Source of the DNA: SAR324 cluster bacterium
Lineage (GTDB): Bacteria > SAR324 > NAC60-12
NCBI GenBank assembly: GCA_016764995.1
Contig: JAESQU010000085.1
Span: forward strand, 1-42,574
DNA: 42,574 nt
Direction: 5' to 3'
Shown: positions 1 through 8,587 of the stretch, piece after piece
How the letters are laid out: each line of letters starts with the position of its first letter
Numbering within the stretch: position 1 is the stretch's first letter
The notes under the pieces: generated by a model
What the model saw: the letters and a program-made list of their open reading frames with translations, nothing else
Told to the model about the DNA's origin: nothing
The model's database searches: none
Made by a program: the position numbers and the translations under genes

Positions 1-59
1 CTGGATCCCGGATCAAGTCCGGGATGACACTTGTCCTCGACCTGATCGGGGAAAAGAAA
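1..59. repeat. Dispersed intergenic repeat, inverted copy A
   Basis: The first 59 bases match the reverse complement of 5003-5061 exactly. The unit contains an internal hairpin (ATCCCGGA / TCCGGGAT, loop TCAAG). The repeat is cut by the window edge, so its full length on this side is unknown. It belongs to the widespread class of short intergenic repeats whose spurious translation reads 'PAKAGIQ ... SGMT'. Confidence 0.85.
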
Positions 60-126
60 CACTTTTTCAACTTGCCCTGTGATCCGCATTGATCCATGAA
101 AATCCGTGTCCAAAAAAAGCCAGTGA

Positions 127-591
127 CTATTGATCTAAAAGTCCGGTCAGGAAACTTGCAACTCCGGCGGCACAAATACCCCTGAAAGCAATGCACTTTG
201 CCTCACCGAGTTTGGTTCCGTCCGGAGCATAGACGTAAGACCAGAAAGTTGTCCAGTCGTAATGACCGATTAGTTTTCCTTCTTTGTCAAAAAGCCGCCG
301 ATTTTTCGCGCTACCGATCAAACTCTGTTGTCCGTCATCACGAACCACGAACATTTGGAATCCGCCCTGTATGTTGACAAAGCCCAACCGCCCCAGTGGA
401 GTTCCGTCCATTTCCTGCAATTCAACATAGTCAATGTAAACCAGTGCCAGTCCGATGGGTTGTTTTTCAGGATTGAGGATTGTTGTTTTAAGCGGAAGCG
501 CAAACAGTACCTGAGAAAATCCCACACAAAAGAAACTGATTAGCAACAGATGACAAAACTGCAAAAAGGTAGCTTTAAATCTAAAAGGCAT
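127..591 (-). CDS. Exported protein of unknown function
   Basis: A 154-residue protein. The ORF track begins at a TTG (600); the ATG at 591 gives a cleaner start. Residues 1-31 form a typical signal peptide (basic start, long hydrophobic stretch, 'VLFA' before the mature part). The mature part repeats a short pattern of DG/EG plus L/I-G turns (DGTPLGRLG, EGKLIGHYD, DGTKLGEA), which suggests a small all-beta fold made of repeated hairpins, and it ends in a hydrophobic, Gly/Ala-rich tail. I do not recognise the family with certainty; it resembles small beta-repeat proteins of the '5-fold beta-flower' kind. It is probably periplasmic or surface-exposed. It lies just downstream of the terminator of the preceding lipoprotein gene, so it should have its own promoter. 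Confidence 0.6.
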   Translation of the reverse strand: MPFRFKATFLQFCHLLLISFFCVGFSQVLFALPLKTTILNPEKQPIGLALVYIDYVELQEMDGTPLGRLGFVNIQGGFQMFVVRDDGQQSLIGSAKNRRLFDKEGKLIGHYDWTTFWSYVYAPDGTKLGEAKCIAFRGICAAGVASFLTGLLDQ

Positions 592-596
592 TTTAG

Positions 597-646
597 GCAA
601 AAAACAAAAAGGGAAGGCAAGCTCGTTTCTAAAAGCCTACCTTCCC
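597..646 (-). terminator. Rho-independent terminator of the 680-2008 lipoprotein gene
   Basis: On the minus strand, 34 bases past the stop codon of the upstream gene, GGGAAGG (640-646 complement) pairs with CCTTCCC (611-617 complement), with an extra inner GGC/GCC pairing. A T-rich run follows (complement of 597-610). Confidence 0.8.
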
Positions 647-679
647 TCAGGAGAAAGTGCAATTAAAAGCTGAAGCAGA

Positions 680-2008
680 TTATGAGAGCGTTACTGATGC
701 ACCGGACTGAATGGTGAAGGTTCCATCACTATTGATAATATATATATCAAGTGTGATGCTCGTATCCGGCCCCCAGAATTCCCATTCTGTATTTCCGGAA
801 CGGATTTCTCCGTAACCCAGAACTGCTTCGGGATTACTGGAAGGAGTTTTGCCGGTTTCAATCAGCAGATAGCTTCCGTCTGCGGAAACACCGCTGACCG
901 CGACTGTGGTGGTTCCGGAATCATAGCCACCGCTTTCATCATAGTTGTCGTTTGTCGTTCCGTCGGTTGTCCATGTGGCACCTGCTGAATCGCAATTACT
1001 GGAACAGGACATGATCGCATCAACCGTACCGTTCCCCTGCCAAAACTCTTTGTAGCCAAATTCGTAATTTGTTCCACTAGAAGTGAATGACATTTTGGCT
1101 TTTGCATAGCCACCCCTGTCGTCTGCTTTGCCGACTGCAGACATCAGAGAAGTTCCGTTTGTTGCATCTGAGTAAGATTCCTTGAACTCAAAAACCACAC
1201 AGTCGCCGGTCATTCCGTTGGAACTGCTGCCGCTGCAGGTTTTGAGACTGATGTACATTTTCATTGCGAAAGACCCACTCAACTCCGCTTGAAACGTCGA
1301 AATCTTATTCGTGTCATCATAAGTGAACGTTCCTTTGAAGGTCTCACCTCCGAAGCTATCACCGAACTGCGAAGATAACTTCGTTTTGGCTGTATTCCAG
1401 CGGAATGTTTCATTCAAGGCCGAACAACTGTCTCCAACGCTGATTTGATGATTGTAACCACCGGCGCTGATGTCTTCATACTTGTAAGCCACAGGAGGGC
1501 TGATGGTTTTCCCGATATACTGTTTGAAACTGGAAGACATCGAACCACTCTCGCCTTCAGTTCCGCCAAATTCTTTCTCCATGGCTACCAAGGAATTGTA
1601 CATACCCTGAGAGAAGGTGATGGTGTACGTTCCCTGTTCGTAGCAAGTACTGCTTGCCGTGTATCCGTCAGCGATACGGGTATCAATTAGCATCAAGTTC
1701 AAATCAGCCGAACTGATTGTTCCTTTCATCATTGCTACGACACTTTTTAACATTTCGTAAAACATTGCTGTTCCGGATGCCGCCGCATAGGCTGTCCTGC
1801 TGCTGGCACTCCCGGAAGCACTTAGCGATGACGGAATTGCCACAGATGATTTGGCGGGCGAATTACTCCGCGTGTAGGTTGATGTTGAGGTGCTGGTTGT
1901 AGAAGTAGTAGAAGATGAAGATGATGAACTGCTATCCTTCTTGGCACAGCCGAGGAAAACCAAACTTATTATCCCCAGTAAAGGGAGTAAGTAAATTAGC
2001 TTTTTCAT
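680..2008 (-). CDS. Ser/Thr-rich lipoprotein of unknown function
   Basis: A 442-residue protein. The N-terminus is a lipoprotein signal with lipobox 'VFLGC' and Cys21 as the lipidation site. Residues 27-48 are almost pure Ser/Thr, a flexible tether between the membrane anchor and the folded part. The rest is rich in Gly, Ser, Thr, Asn and Asp with several Cys residues (CSSNC, CSGSS), typical of a secreted beta-rich domain, but I recognise no family. The ATG at 2008 has a good ribosome site (AGAGG, 5 bases upstream). The gene is monocistronic, with its own terminator at 597-646. The role is probably structural or surface-related; no enzymatic motif is visible. Confidence 0.65.
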   Translation of the reverse strand: MKKLIYLLPLLGIISLVFLGCAKKDSSSSSSSSTTSTTSTSTSTYTRSNSPAKSSVAIPSSLSASGSASSRTAYAAASGTAMFYEMLKSVVAMMKGTISSADLNLMLIDTRIADGYTASSTCYEQGTYTITFSQGMYNSLVAMEKEFGGTEGESGSMSSSFKQYIGKTISPPVAYKYEDISAGGYNHQISVGDSCSALNETFRWNTAKTKLSSQFGDSFGGETFKGTFTYDDTNKISTFQAELSGSFAMKMYISLKTCSGSSSNGMTGDCVVFEFKESYSDATNGTSLMSAVGKADDRGGYAKAKMSFTSSGTNYEFGYKEFWQGNGTVDAIMSCSSNCDSAGATWTTDGTTNDNYDESGGYDSGTTTVAVSGVSADGSYLLIETGKTPSSNPEAVLGYGEIRSGNTEWEFWGPDTSITLDIYIINSDGTFTIQSGASVTLS

Positions 2009-2151
2009 ATTACCTCTTTGGTAAAGTGCGGGACTTGAAGGGCTTAAACGTGTTGAAGATACAACCCGAACAGCATTATTTTATCTATTATTGCACATCA
2101 TTTTAGACCTATAAATTGACATTGCAAGAAAAAAAGAAGAAATTTTCCGGT

Positions 2152-2979
2152 TCACTCCATACCTTGCCGAAAAGTGGGATAGCGGAGAGTTATGCCAAGT
2201 TTACGCAAGCGTTGATTTGAAATAACGCGCTGTGGAGTTCCCGGAAGAGAAGACGAAAACTCTGCCGACTCCGGAAACATTTCTTGAGTCAAATCATTTC
2301 GGTTTTCTATCAGCCAACGTGCGACTTGCCACGACGGTTTTGCTTCAAGATCGACGGCGTTAACGCAGGTGGCGGATTCCGGATGTTCGACTAAATGGAG
2401 TATAATCCGCGCGAGGTCCTGCACATGGATTCGATGAACCAGCGTGCTGGAAAGAGGAATAGGTTTTCCGGATTTGAGTCGAAAATCAATTCCACGTCCG
2501 GAACCATAAATGCCGCCCGCACGAACAACTTGCAAACTGAAATAATGTGAAAGAATTTTTTCGGTTAACAGACGGAGTTTTCCGGACAGTGTGTCTGCTT
2601 CAAATTTTGAATTTTCAGTCCATATTCCATTTCGTTTGGGATAAACACCGGTGGTGGAAACGTAAATTAGACTTTTCAGTTGAGGTCGATTCTGCCTCAT
2701 CCATGTGCCCCAAAGCTGCAGGCGTTCCGTTTCCGCTTCCGGATTTTTCAGCAGCGGCGGAATTGTCAGCACTAATGTTGCGGCAGTTTCAGGCAACTCT
2801 TTCCAGCTATTTTCATCTGCCCAATCAAAATGGAAAACCGGAAGTTCTCGTTCCTGAGGCGGAATTTCGTGCCACGTACCCCAAGAATCCGTAGAATAAT
2901 TTAGCTCACCTGTGAGAATTTTTCCTAAAAAACCTAATCCAAGTATTCCGACTGAAGGTGCAGAAGTGTGAGTAAACAT
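2152..2979 (-). CDS. NAD(P)-dependent epimerase/dehydratase (SDR family)
   Basis: A 275-residue extended short-chain dehydrogenase/reductase-like protein. A Rossmann motif lies at the N-terminus (GILGLGFLGKIL, a GxGxxG variant). 'LIYVSTTGVYPKRNG' carries the Ser and Tyr of the usual SDR active site, although the spacing to a catalytic Lys is not the classical YxxxK. 'RAGGIYGSGRG' and 'HRIHVQDLARII' are typical of YeeZ-like nucleotide-sugar epimerase homologues. The substrate cannot be told. The gene stands alone; the next gene upstream starts about 130 bases away with an unrelated product. Confidence 0.75.
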   Translation of the reverse strand: MFTHTSAPSVGILGLGFLGKILTGELNYSTDSWGTWHEIPPQERELPVFHFDWADENSWKELPETAATLVLTIPPLLKNPEAETERLQLWGTWMRQNRPQLKSLIYVSTTGVYPKRNGIWTENSKFEADTLSGKLRLLTEKILSHYFSLQVVRAGGIYGSGRGIDFRLKSGKPIPLSSTLVHRIHVQDLARIILHLVEHPESATCVNAVDLEAKPSWQVARWLIENRNDLTQEMFPESAEFSSSLPGTPQRVISNQRLRKLGITLRYPTFRQGME

Positions 2980-3111
2980 TTATTTTGTGTCAAAACTGCG
3001 GGAAATGCTTTGGGAGCAAAATATTGTTCCGGATGGCTACGGAACTTTTACGGATGATAACGGATTTGGAACTGGCAGAAACAGAAAATTATTGGTGTTT
3101 CTTTCCGTTTC

Positions 3112-3834
3112 TCAAGCTCGAATATTGATGCTGCTGTTATTTTGATTGATTTGGGTGGACTCTTGAAAACCAACCAAACCGCCTAAATCCTTGATCATAT
3201 CCAGCATTCCGAATAACAGTTTTTCCTTCCCGTTATCTTTCATTGACTCCGCAAAGGAACGGTGCACACTCTCAGTTGATTCCATCAACACAGCAAATTT
3301 AGAATTTTTGAGCAAGGCAAATGCTTTGAGATAGTTTTCCGGATCCTGCATCAAGTCACTGATTTCATCACCCAAATCACTAATATCATCCAAAGCAAAA
3401 CTTTTATATTCCGGCATTTCCTTAATTTTCCGGATTGACTCGCCGTTCAATTCTTTGATGCGGAAGTCCACAGTTTTTCCAAATTGCTCCGCTGCGTCTG
3501 AAGTGAGTTGCTGCTGCTTGGCCACATTTTCAAAACCTGAAACAACCATGCCGTAGGAGCGCCGCAGAATCATGGTGCCACCGTGAGTATCTGCTCGGAG
3601 GATGTTGTTCAGTTCAGGATTTGGCGGCATATTTTTTTTGCCTAATCTGGAATTGCCTGGAAAACGGAAAGTTTTTTTTGAAAGCGAATTTGGTGATCGC
3701 TCTTCCATCGCATTCTTTTCAGGAGGCGCTTTCGGCCTTTCCGTATTCGACTTGTTTACTACCGGAGGTGTATTTGAGGATACTTGCATGGTTCCTGCTT
3801 TGGTCATCTTAGTGTGGGTTGCTCCCCGTGTCAT
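3112..3834 (-). CDS. Conserved hypothetical protein
   Basis: A 240-residue soluble protein with no signal peptide. Residues 1-75 are basic, Pro/Lys/Asn-rich and probably disordered. From about residue 90 the sequence is a helical, acidic domain (for example 'FALDDISDLGDEISDLMQ') ending in an Asn/Ile-rich tail. I do not recognise the family. The architecture, with a disordered N-terminus and a helical C-terminal domain, would fit a regulatory or flagellar-accessory protein, but nothing in the neighbourhood supports that. The ATG at 3834 has no strong ribosome site; the ATG at 3807 is an alternative start. It is divergent from the nuclease gene at 3948. Confidence 0.5.
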   Translation of the reverse strand: MTRGATHTKMTKAGTMQVSSNTPPVVNKSNTERPKAPPEKNAMEERSPNSLSKKTFRFPGNSRLGKKNMPPNPELNNILRADTHGGTMILRRSYGMVVSGFENVAKQQQLTSDAAEQFGKTVDFRIKELNGESIRKIKEMPEYKSFALDDISDLGDEISDLMQDPENYLKAFALLKNSKFAVLMESTESVHRSFAESMKDNGKEKLLFGMLDMIKDLGGLVGFQESTQINQNNSSINIRA

Positions 3835-3947
3835 ACAAGAATCCAGCCAAATTCACCGGTTATGATTTGAGACTTCATGTCCCTGGAATGCAGACTGGAA
3901 AATTATTTCATTTAATTTCAAAATAAACCCAAAAGCCTTTTAGAAAT

Positions 3948-4877
3948 TTGAAAACACTTGTCCGTTATTGTTTGCGTTTGACTCTTTGCCTCATTGGGCT
4001 TGGCTTATGTTTCAGCCTGACTTTTAGCGTTCAGCAAACTTTTGCGGTTGAAGGACAGGCGTTGCCCAAAAACTGGAAAAAAATTTCTCTCCAGAAAATG
4101 AAAGTACGGGTAATCGACGGTGACACTTTTGACGCAGATCTAAACCGTAACGGAAAATTTTCCAATCCGGAAGAGCGGATTCGACTGCTCTATGTTGATA
4201 CGCCGGAATTATCAAAATCACACAAAGGTAAAGACCCGAAATTCGGTTTGCCCGCAAAAGGATTTTTAAGCTCAGTACTTGCAAAATCAAAAGCAGTTTT
4301 ATGGATTGATCCGAAAAACCGAACGGGAAATTATGGGCGGCTTCTGGCGGTTTTGGAAGTTAAGGGGCATAATATCAATTTGGCGTTAATCAAAAGGGGG
4401 CACAGCTACTTTGACGCACGCTACGCATGGCCTGCGGATTTCAAAACATACGCTAAAGCTGAAGCGTATGCTTTTGAAAAACACCTTGGAATCTGGAGTT
4501 TTCGAAAATCACGTAAACGTTATTTGCTGCGTTTGCGCAAAGAAGGGAAGACAGTCTATTCCCATAAAAATCCTTACTTTGTCTCGAAAATTAAAAATGT
4601 GCAAGAAATCAATTTGTCAAAATACAATGGACGTTTTATCAGGGTACGGGGTAAGATTAAAAAAATAAAGACCCTCGGAAAAGGCGCAAAGCTGATATTC
4701 CTGAATCATAAGCGAATGAAAAAAGGTTTGCCGGTTATTAGTTTTGAAAATCAGCGAAAGTGGCTCGGACTTGAAAAAATCAGGAAAGGTGATGTATTGC
4801 AAATTGAGGGTTTTGCGACTTTGTACAAACAGAAGCAGTGGCAAATCAGACTGCATCGGGCGGTGCTTTTAGATTAG
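3948..4877 (+). CDS. Exported staphylococcal-nuclease-like endonuclease with a C-terminal OB-like domain
   Basis: A 309-residue protein read from a TTG start; no upstream in-frame ATG exists, and the TTG is needed to include the signal peptide (residues 1-33, ending near 'TFAVEG'). Residues 50-185 are a complete SNase domain: 'VIDGDTFDAD' (metal-binding Asp), 'RIRLLYVDTPEL' (catalytic Arg, Asp-Thr, Glu), and 'NYGRLLA' (second catalytic Arg). These residues cleave DNA or RNA with calcium in known family members. Residues 215-309 form an added basic beta-rich unit ('RFIRVRGKIKKI', 'GDVLQIEGFATLYK') resembling an OB fold, which may bind nucleic acid. Likely periplasmic or secreted. It stands alone, followed by repeat-rich DNA. 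Confidence 0.8.
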   Translation: MKTLVRYCLRLTLCLIGLGLCFSLTFSVQQTFAVEGQALPKNWKKISLQKMKVRVIDGDTFDADLNRNGKFSNPEERIRLLYVDTPELSKSHKGKDPKFGLPAKGFLSSVLAKSKAVLWIDPKNRTGNYGRLLAVLEVKGHNINLALIKRGHSYFDARYAWPADFKTYAKAEAYAFEKHLGIWSFRKSRKRYLLRLRKEGKTVYSHKNPYFVSKIKNVQEINLSKYNGRFIRVRGKIKKIKTLGKGAKLIFLNHKRMKKGLPVISFENQRKWLGLEKIRKGDVLQIEGFATLYKQKQWQIRLHRAVLLD

Positions 4878-4914
4878 TTATAAAAAATATTTATTTGTAA
4901 AAAAATTCCGTAAA

Positions 4915-5135
4915 ATAAAAAATCAGCACAGAGTCACAGAAAACACGGAGGAAAAATGAAGGGCGTTAAAATGAAGTGTGGAAAATGACAGGAGAAATAG
5001 TTTTTCTTTTCCCCGATCAGGTCGAGGACAAGTGTCATCCCGGACTTGATCCGGGATCCAGCCGAGCTCACTGATTGAAGACATGTTTTACAGAAGCACC
5101 CCTGGATTCCCGCTTTCGCGGGAATGACAAATGAG
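4915..5135. repeat. Composite intergenic repeat region, inverted copy B
   Basis: Three dispersed-repeat types lie side by side: a 'CACAGAGTCACAG' type stretch (4926-4950); 5003-5061, an exact inverted copy of bases 1-59; and a hairpin ATTCCCGC/GCGGGAAT (about 5106-5125) that matches the Neisseria dRS3 pattern ATTCCC-N8-GGGAAT. The ORF called at 4934-5155 (minus) is a by-product of this DNA ('VIPAKAGIQ', 'IKSGMT'). Otherwise the 4878-5224 gap holds no gene. Confidence 0.8.
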
Positions 5136-5224
5136 TTGGAATGAACACTTCGCAATAGTGCAGAATGGTAAAAATATTTTTCAATACTGAAGTGTGATTA
5201 TATTTCATCAAAGGATTTGTGAAA

Positions 5225-5707
5225 ATGCTGAACAAATTTCAACTTAAAACAAAAACTGTAACTATCATCTTCGGAGGAATAATAATGCTGTTCGGAATCA
5301 GTGGGTGTTCAGGAAGTCGTCCGCAAAATCTGGGGTTGAAAAATAATCTGCTTTTGCCTTGTCCGGAAAGTCCAAATTGCGTTTTGAGTCAGGAGAGTGA
5401 TGCAAAACACCGGATTCAGCCGATTCGCTACGCTGTCTCTTTAGCAAGCGCAAAAGAGAGGCTTAGTCAGGTGATTCTCTCACAGGGAAACGCACAGATA
5501 ATCACGCAAAACGAAGTCTATTGGCACGTCGAATTCACCTCACGCTGGCTGCGTTTCATTGATGATGTTGAGTTTTATTTTATGGAATCCGTAGCGCTGA
5601 TTCACGTGCGCTCAGCATCACGCTTGGGATATCGGGATTTTGGGGTAAACCGGAAACGAGTGGAAAAAATCCGTTCCCAGTTTCAAAAATTGGTAAATGG
5701 GAGCTGA
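5225..5707 (+). CDS. DUF1499 family lipoprotein
   Basis: A 160-residue lipoprotein. The ORF track starts at GTG 5219; the ATG at 5225 lies 9 bases from the AAAGGA ribosome site and is preferred. The lipobox is 'GISGC'. The body matches DUF1499: 'CPESPNCVLSQ' near the start, then 'VEFTSRWLRFIDDVEFYF' and 'IHVRSASRLGYRDFGVNRKRVE' at the end, the family's best-conserved block. The function of the family is unknown; members are small periplasmic or membrane-attached proteins. It converges with the small lipoprotein gene at 5710, two bases away. Confidence 0.85.
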   Translation: MLNKFQLKTKTVTIIFGGIIMLFGISGCSGSRPQNLGLKNNLLLPCPESPNCVLSQESDAKHRIQPIRYAVSLASAKERLSQVILSQGNAQIITQNEVYWHVEFTSRWLRFIDDVEFYFMESVALIHVRSASRLGYRDFGVNRKRVEKIRSQFQKLVNGS

Positions 5708-5709
5708 AC

Positions 5710-5913
5710 TTAGCGCATTTTTTTCAGCAGCTCATCTTCGGAATCTTGATAATAGTCCTGATTACGCTGCAGAGTTCCGCTGAGCGCGGAAGGTGCGTCA
5801 GGTCCAGGAGCATAATTTTGTTGTTGCGCCAGTTCGGTTTTGTTCCAGTCGCAAGCAGTCAGCATCATCAATGCTATTCCGCAAAGCAGACTCATTGTCA
5901 GCTTGATTTTCAT
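5710..5913 (-). CDS. Small lipoprotein of unknown function
   Basis: A 67-residue protein with a short basic N-terminus, a hydrophobic core and a clear lipobox 'MLTAC' (Cys21). The mature part is only about 46 residues, rich in Gln, Asn, Asp and Tyr, and probably unstructured. I recognise no family. It is convergent with the DUF1499 gene. The clean signal peptide argues for a real gene despite its size. Confidence 0.6.
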   Translation of the reverse strand: MKIKLTMSLLCGIALMMLTACDWNKTELAQQQNYAPGPDAPSALSGTLQRNQDYYQDSEDELLKKMR

Positions 5914-6018
5914 TCTGTTTTACCTTTTATTTAATATGCTCAATGTTGCTAATGCAACCACTTTAAAAAACTCTGGCCACTGTCGCAAGTTTTTTGTCGT
6001 AATTCTTTCAGGAGCTTT

Positions 6019-6942
6019 ATGAAGACTTCAGTAATTGTAAATCCACGTGCGGGAAACGGCAGAACAGAAAAAATTTGGCCAAACATTGAATTTGCTTTAA
6101 AACAAAGCATCGGTTCGTTTCAAACTGAGCAGACGTCTTGCCAGGGCGATGCCATTCTTTTGACACGCCATGCGCTCGAGTCCGGTGCGACAAGAATAGT
6201 GGCGATTGGAGGAGATGGTCATCTCAACGAAGTGCTGAACGGTTTTATTGAAAATGATGTTCAGCTGAATTCCCAGGCAACATTGAGTTTTGTGATGACA
6301 GGAACAGGCTGTGATTTTCAACGTTCTCTGGGAGTTTCAGGAAAGTGGGAGTCGGCGGTTGAAAAATTGAAAGATGCACAAGTACGCCAAATTGATGTAG
6401 GAAAAGTCAGCTACACTGCTCCGGAAAAAACACAGCAAATCCGTTATTTTATCAACATCGCGAGTTTTGGACTGAGTGGTGCGGCGGATCATTACATTGA
6501 TAATTCAAGTTTGGGTAAATACTTTGGAGGAACTATTCTGTATTTATGGGCTACCATAAAAACCGTTTTCACCCATCCAAACCAAACTATCCGTTACCGC
6601 ATCGACGATGGGCCGCAAAAGGAAATCCGCACAAGACTTGCTTTATTAGCCAACGGTCGTTATTTTGGCGGAGGAATGCATGCGGCTCCGGAAGCAGAAC
6701 TGGACGATGGCCTGTTAGACTTGTTAATGCTGAAAGAAATTTCTCTGGTAAAATTTCTCTGGCATTTACCAAAAATATACATGGGAACACACTTAAAACT
6801 TCCGGTAGTCTATTTTCAAAAGGTACGTAAATTCACCGCCCTGAGTTCAGAACAGGTGATTTTGGATATCGACGGCGAGTCTCCCGGAACACTGGAAGCA
6901 ACTTTTGAAATCCTCCCCAGGATTTTGAAACTGCAAATTTGA
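6019..6942 (+). CDS. Diacylglycerol/lipid kinase family protein (YegS/BmrU-like)
   Basis: A 307-residue protein of the bacterial diacylglycerol-kinase-catalytic family, which transfers phosphate from ATP to a lipid hydroxyl at the inner face of the membrane. Visible motifs are 'VNPRAGNGR' (residues 7-15), the nucleotide-binding loop 'IGGDGHLNEVLNG' (63-75), 'GTGCDFQRSLGV' (about 100), and 'NGRYFGGGMHAAPEAELDDGLLDLLML' in the C-terminal beta domain. In most relatives the loop reads GGDGT; here Thr is replaced by His68. The ribosome site is AGGAG about 6 bases before the ATG. The lipid substrate cannot be predicted. Confidence 0.85.
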   Translation: MKTSVIVNPRAGNGRTEKIWPNIEFALKQSIGSFQTEQTSCQGDAILLTRHALESGATRIVAIGGDGHLNEVLNGFIENDVQLNSQATLSFVMTGTGCDFQRSLGVSGKWESAVEKLKDAQVRQIDVGKVSYTAPEKTQQIRYFINIASFGLSGAADHYIDNSSLGKYFGGTILYLWATIKTVFTHPNQTIRYRIDDGPQKEIRTRLALLANGRYFGGGMHAAPEAELDDGLLDLLMLKEISLVKFLWHLPKIYMGTHLKLPVVYFQKVRKFTALSSEQVILDIDGESPGTLEATFEILPRILKLQI

Positions 6943-6971
6943 GTGCTATGCTTCACTTTTAGATAAAATGC

Positions 6972-7772
6972 TCAAGTGACAGTCTGCAGGCGTTCAAGCA
7001 GCAGTTGATGTCGTTTGTTGAATAATGCCCTGAAAGCCAAAACCACAACGGAGGTTGAGCCCAAAGCAGCTGCGGACGCAATGATAAAAATCATAATTAT
7101 TTGATAACGAACGGCCTCACCGGGACTGACACCAGCCAAAATTTGACCGGTCATCATGCCGGGCAAACTTACAATCCCCATCACCATCATTGAATTGAGT
7201 GTGGGAATCAGGCTTGTGCGCAAGGCATCACGAATTAATTCATGCGCGGCTTCCCAGGAAGTTGCTCCGAGACTAAGCAGCATTTCCACTTCTTTACGGC
7301 GCACAGACAAGCTTTCCATGAAGCGCTCCAGTGCCAGTGAAATTCCATTAAGGGTGTTCCCCAAAACCATGCCGAGCAACGGAAATAAATATTGTGGTGA
7401 ATACCATGGATCAATTTGCAAAATTCCGGAAAGTGCGAAAAACATGACAAAAAAAGCTGCGCCAAGGATTGAAACGAAACTGTTCAGGTAAATCGTGGAA
7501 AAGCGTTTTCCTGTTCGTCCAACTGCCGTGATGGCGGCGACTGTTGCCATGAAGACGGCAACTCCAAGAATCCAAAAAGGGTTGTTCAGCGCAAAAACCC
7601 AGTCCAATAAAAAACCGACCAGCAGCAGTTGCCCCACCATTCTCAAGGAAGCAATACTCCACTGCTTGACCAGTCCAAGTTTCAAAACGAGCGACAAACC
7701 GATATTGACTGCCATCAGGAGCGACGCAAAAAGCAGTTGTCCACCGCTGAGAAAAATATAATTAGTTTCCAT
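6972..7772 (-). CDS. fetB: ABC transporter permease, FetB/YbbM (UPF0014) family
   Basis: A 266-residue membrane protein with about seven hydrophobic segments. Family hallmarks are 'RRKEVEMLLSLGAT', 'TSLIPTLNSMMVMGIVSLPGMMTGQILAG' and 'QIIMIFIIASAAALGS', characteristic of UPF0014. In E. coli FetAB exports iron and lowers oxidative stress. The start overlaps the end of the ATPase gene by 11 bases, so the two are translationally coupled. Substrate assignment to iron rests on family membership only. Confidence 0.88.
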   Translation of the reverse strand: METNYIFLSGGQLLFASLLMAVNIGLSLVLKLGLVKQWSIASLRMVGQLLLVGFLLDWVFALNNPFWILGVAVFMATVAAITAVGRTGKRFSTIYLNSFVSILGAAFFVMFFALSGILQIDPWYSPQYLFPLLGMVLGNTLNGISLALERFMESLSVRRKEVEMLLSLGATSWEAAHELIRDALRTSLIPTLNSMMVMGIVSLPGMMTGQILAGVSPGEAVRYQIIMIFIIASAAALGSTSVVVLAFRALFNKRHQLLLERLQTVT

Positions 7773-8550
7773 TTTCTCTGTCCAGGCAAAAGGTTTTGCT
7801 GCACATTCTCCGTAATTGTTCCGGATTATGACTGACCCAAATCCAGGCGCGTTGAGGTGTTGAATTTGGAGAATTCGTTTGATTTTCCGGAATTTCTCTC
7901 TGCCATTTTTCGAGCAGTTTTTCGAAAAGTTTAGTCAGTTCCACGTCCATTGATGAGGTGGGTTCATCAAGCAAAAGCACCTGTGGTTCCAATTGAAGCA
8001 CCCTGAGCAGTGCGGCAATTTGTGCTTCTCCACCAGAAAGTTCCTTTGCAGGGCGTTCCAAAAATCCGTCATAATCATTTGTTCCGGAAGAATCGGAAGC
8101 GGTATTTGGCGGTGCTAATTGTTGCAGCCGACTTAGAATTTTTTCACGGTCATACTTGATATTTTGATGGGCTTTTAAACGAAAAACACGTTTGAGATTG
8201 GCTTCAACCGTTTCGTCAAAAAAAGTGGGATGTTGCTGGATGTAACAGACTTTGCTGCGGTACTGAGGCATTTCCCACTCGTGTAGCGATTTGCCCGCAA
8301 AGCGAATGGATCCGTTTTCGCCGGAAGGTCCGGAAGCAATAACATCCAATCCGGACAATGTCCGCAGCAACAGACTTTTTCCGCTGCCTGAGGAGCCGGT
8401 TAAAGCAAGTCGATCTCCAGCAGCTAAATCAAAGCTGATATTATTCCAAATCCAGTTTGCTGAAACTTGGCGGCACAAGTTATCAACAGACAGCAGCGGT
8501 TCGGATTTTTGACTTGTTCTCCCAGTGGAAATGTCCGTAGAATGCAACAC
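7762..8550 (-). CDS. fetA: ABC transporter ATP-binding protein (FetA-like)
   Basis: A 262-residue ATPase that pairs with the FetB-like permease. It has Walker A 'GSSGSGKS', a Q-loop at 'CYIQQHPTFFDE', the signature 'LSGGEAQ', Walker B 'VLLLDEPTSSMD' and a switch His in 'WVSHN'. The start codon is GTG (8548-8550); no closer ATG keeps the N-terminal beta strand. Residues 100-150 are slightly longer than in E. coli FetA. It is divergent from the HAD phosphatase gene, with only 37 bases between the two starts, so a shared control region is likely. Confidence 0.85.
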   Translation of the reverse strand: MLHSTDISTGRTSQKSEPLLSVDNLCRQVSANWIWNNISFDLAAGDRLALTGSSGSGKSLLLRTLSGLDVIASGPSGENGSIRFAGKSLHEWEMPQYRSKVCYIQQHPTFFDETVEANLKRVFRLKAHQNIKYDREKILSRLQQLAPPNTASDSSGTNDYDGFLERPAKELSGGEAQIAALLRVLQLEPQVLLLDEPTSSMDVELTKLFEKLLEKWQREIPENQTNSPNSTPQRAWIWVSHNPEQLRRMCSKTFCLDRENGN

Positions 8551-8587
8551 TTTAGCCTTTTCTTATTTCATTTCTGAATCAATCATT

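Noticed and set aside
4934-5155. 73-residue minus ORF
   Set aside because: It is the translation of dispersed repeat DNA ('VIPAKAGIQ', 'IKSGMT'), a known source of false proteins.
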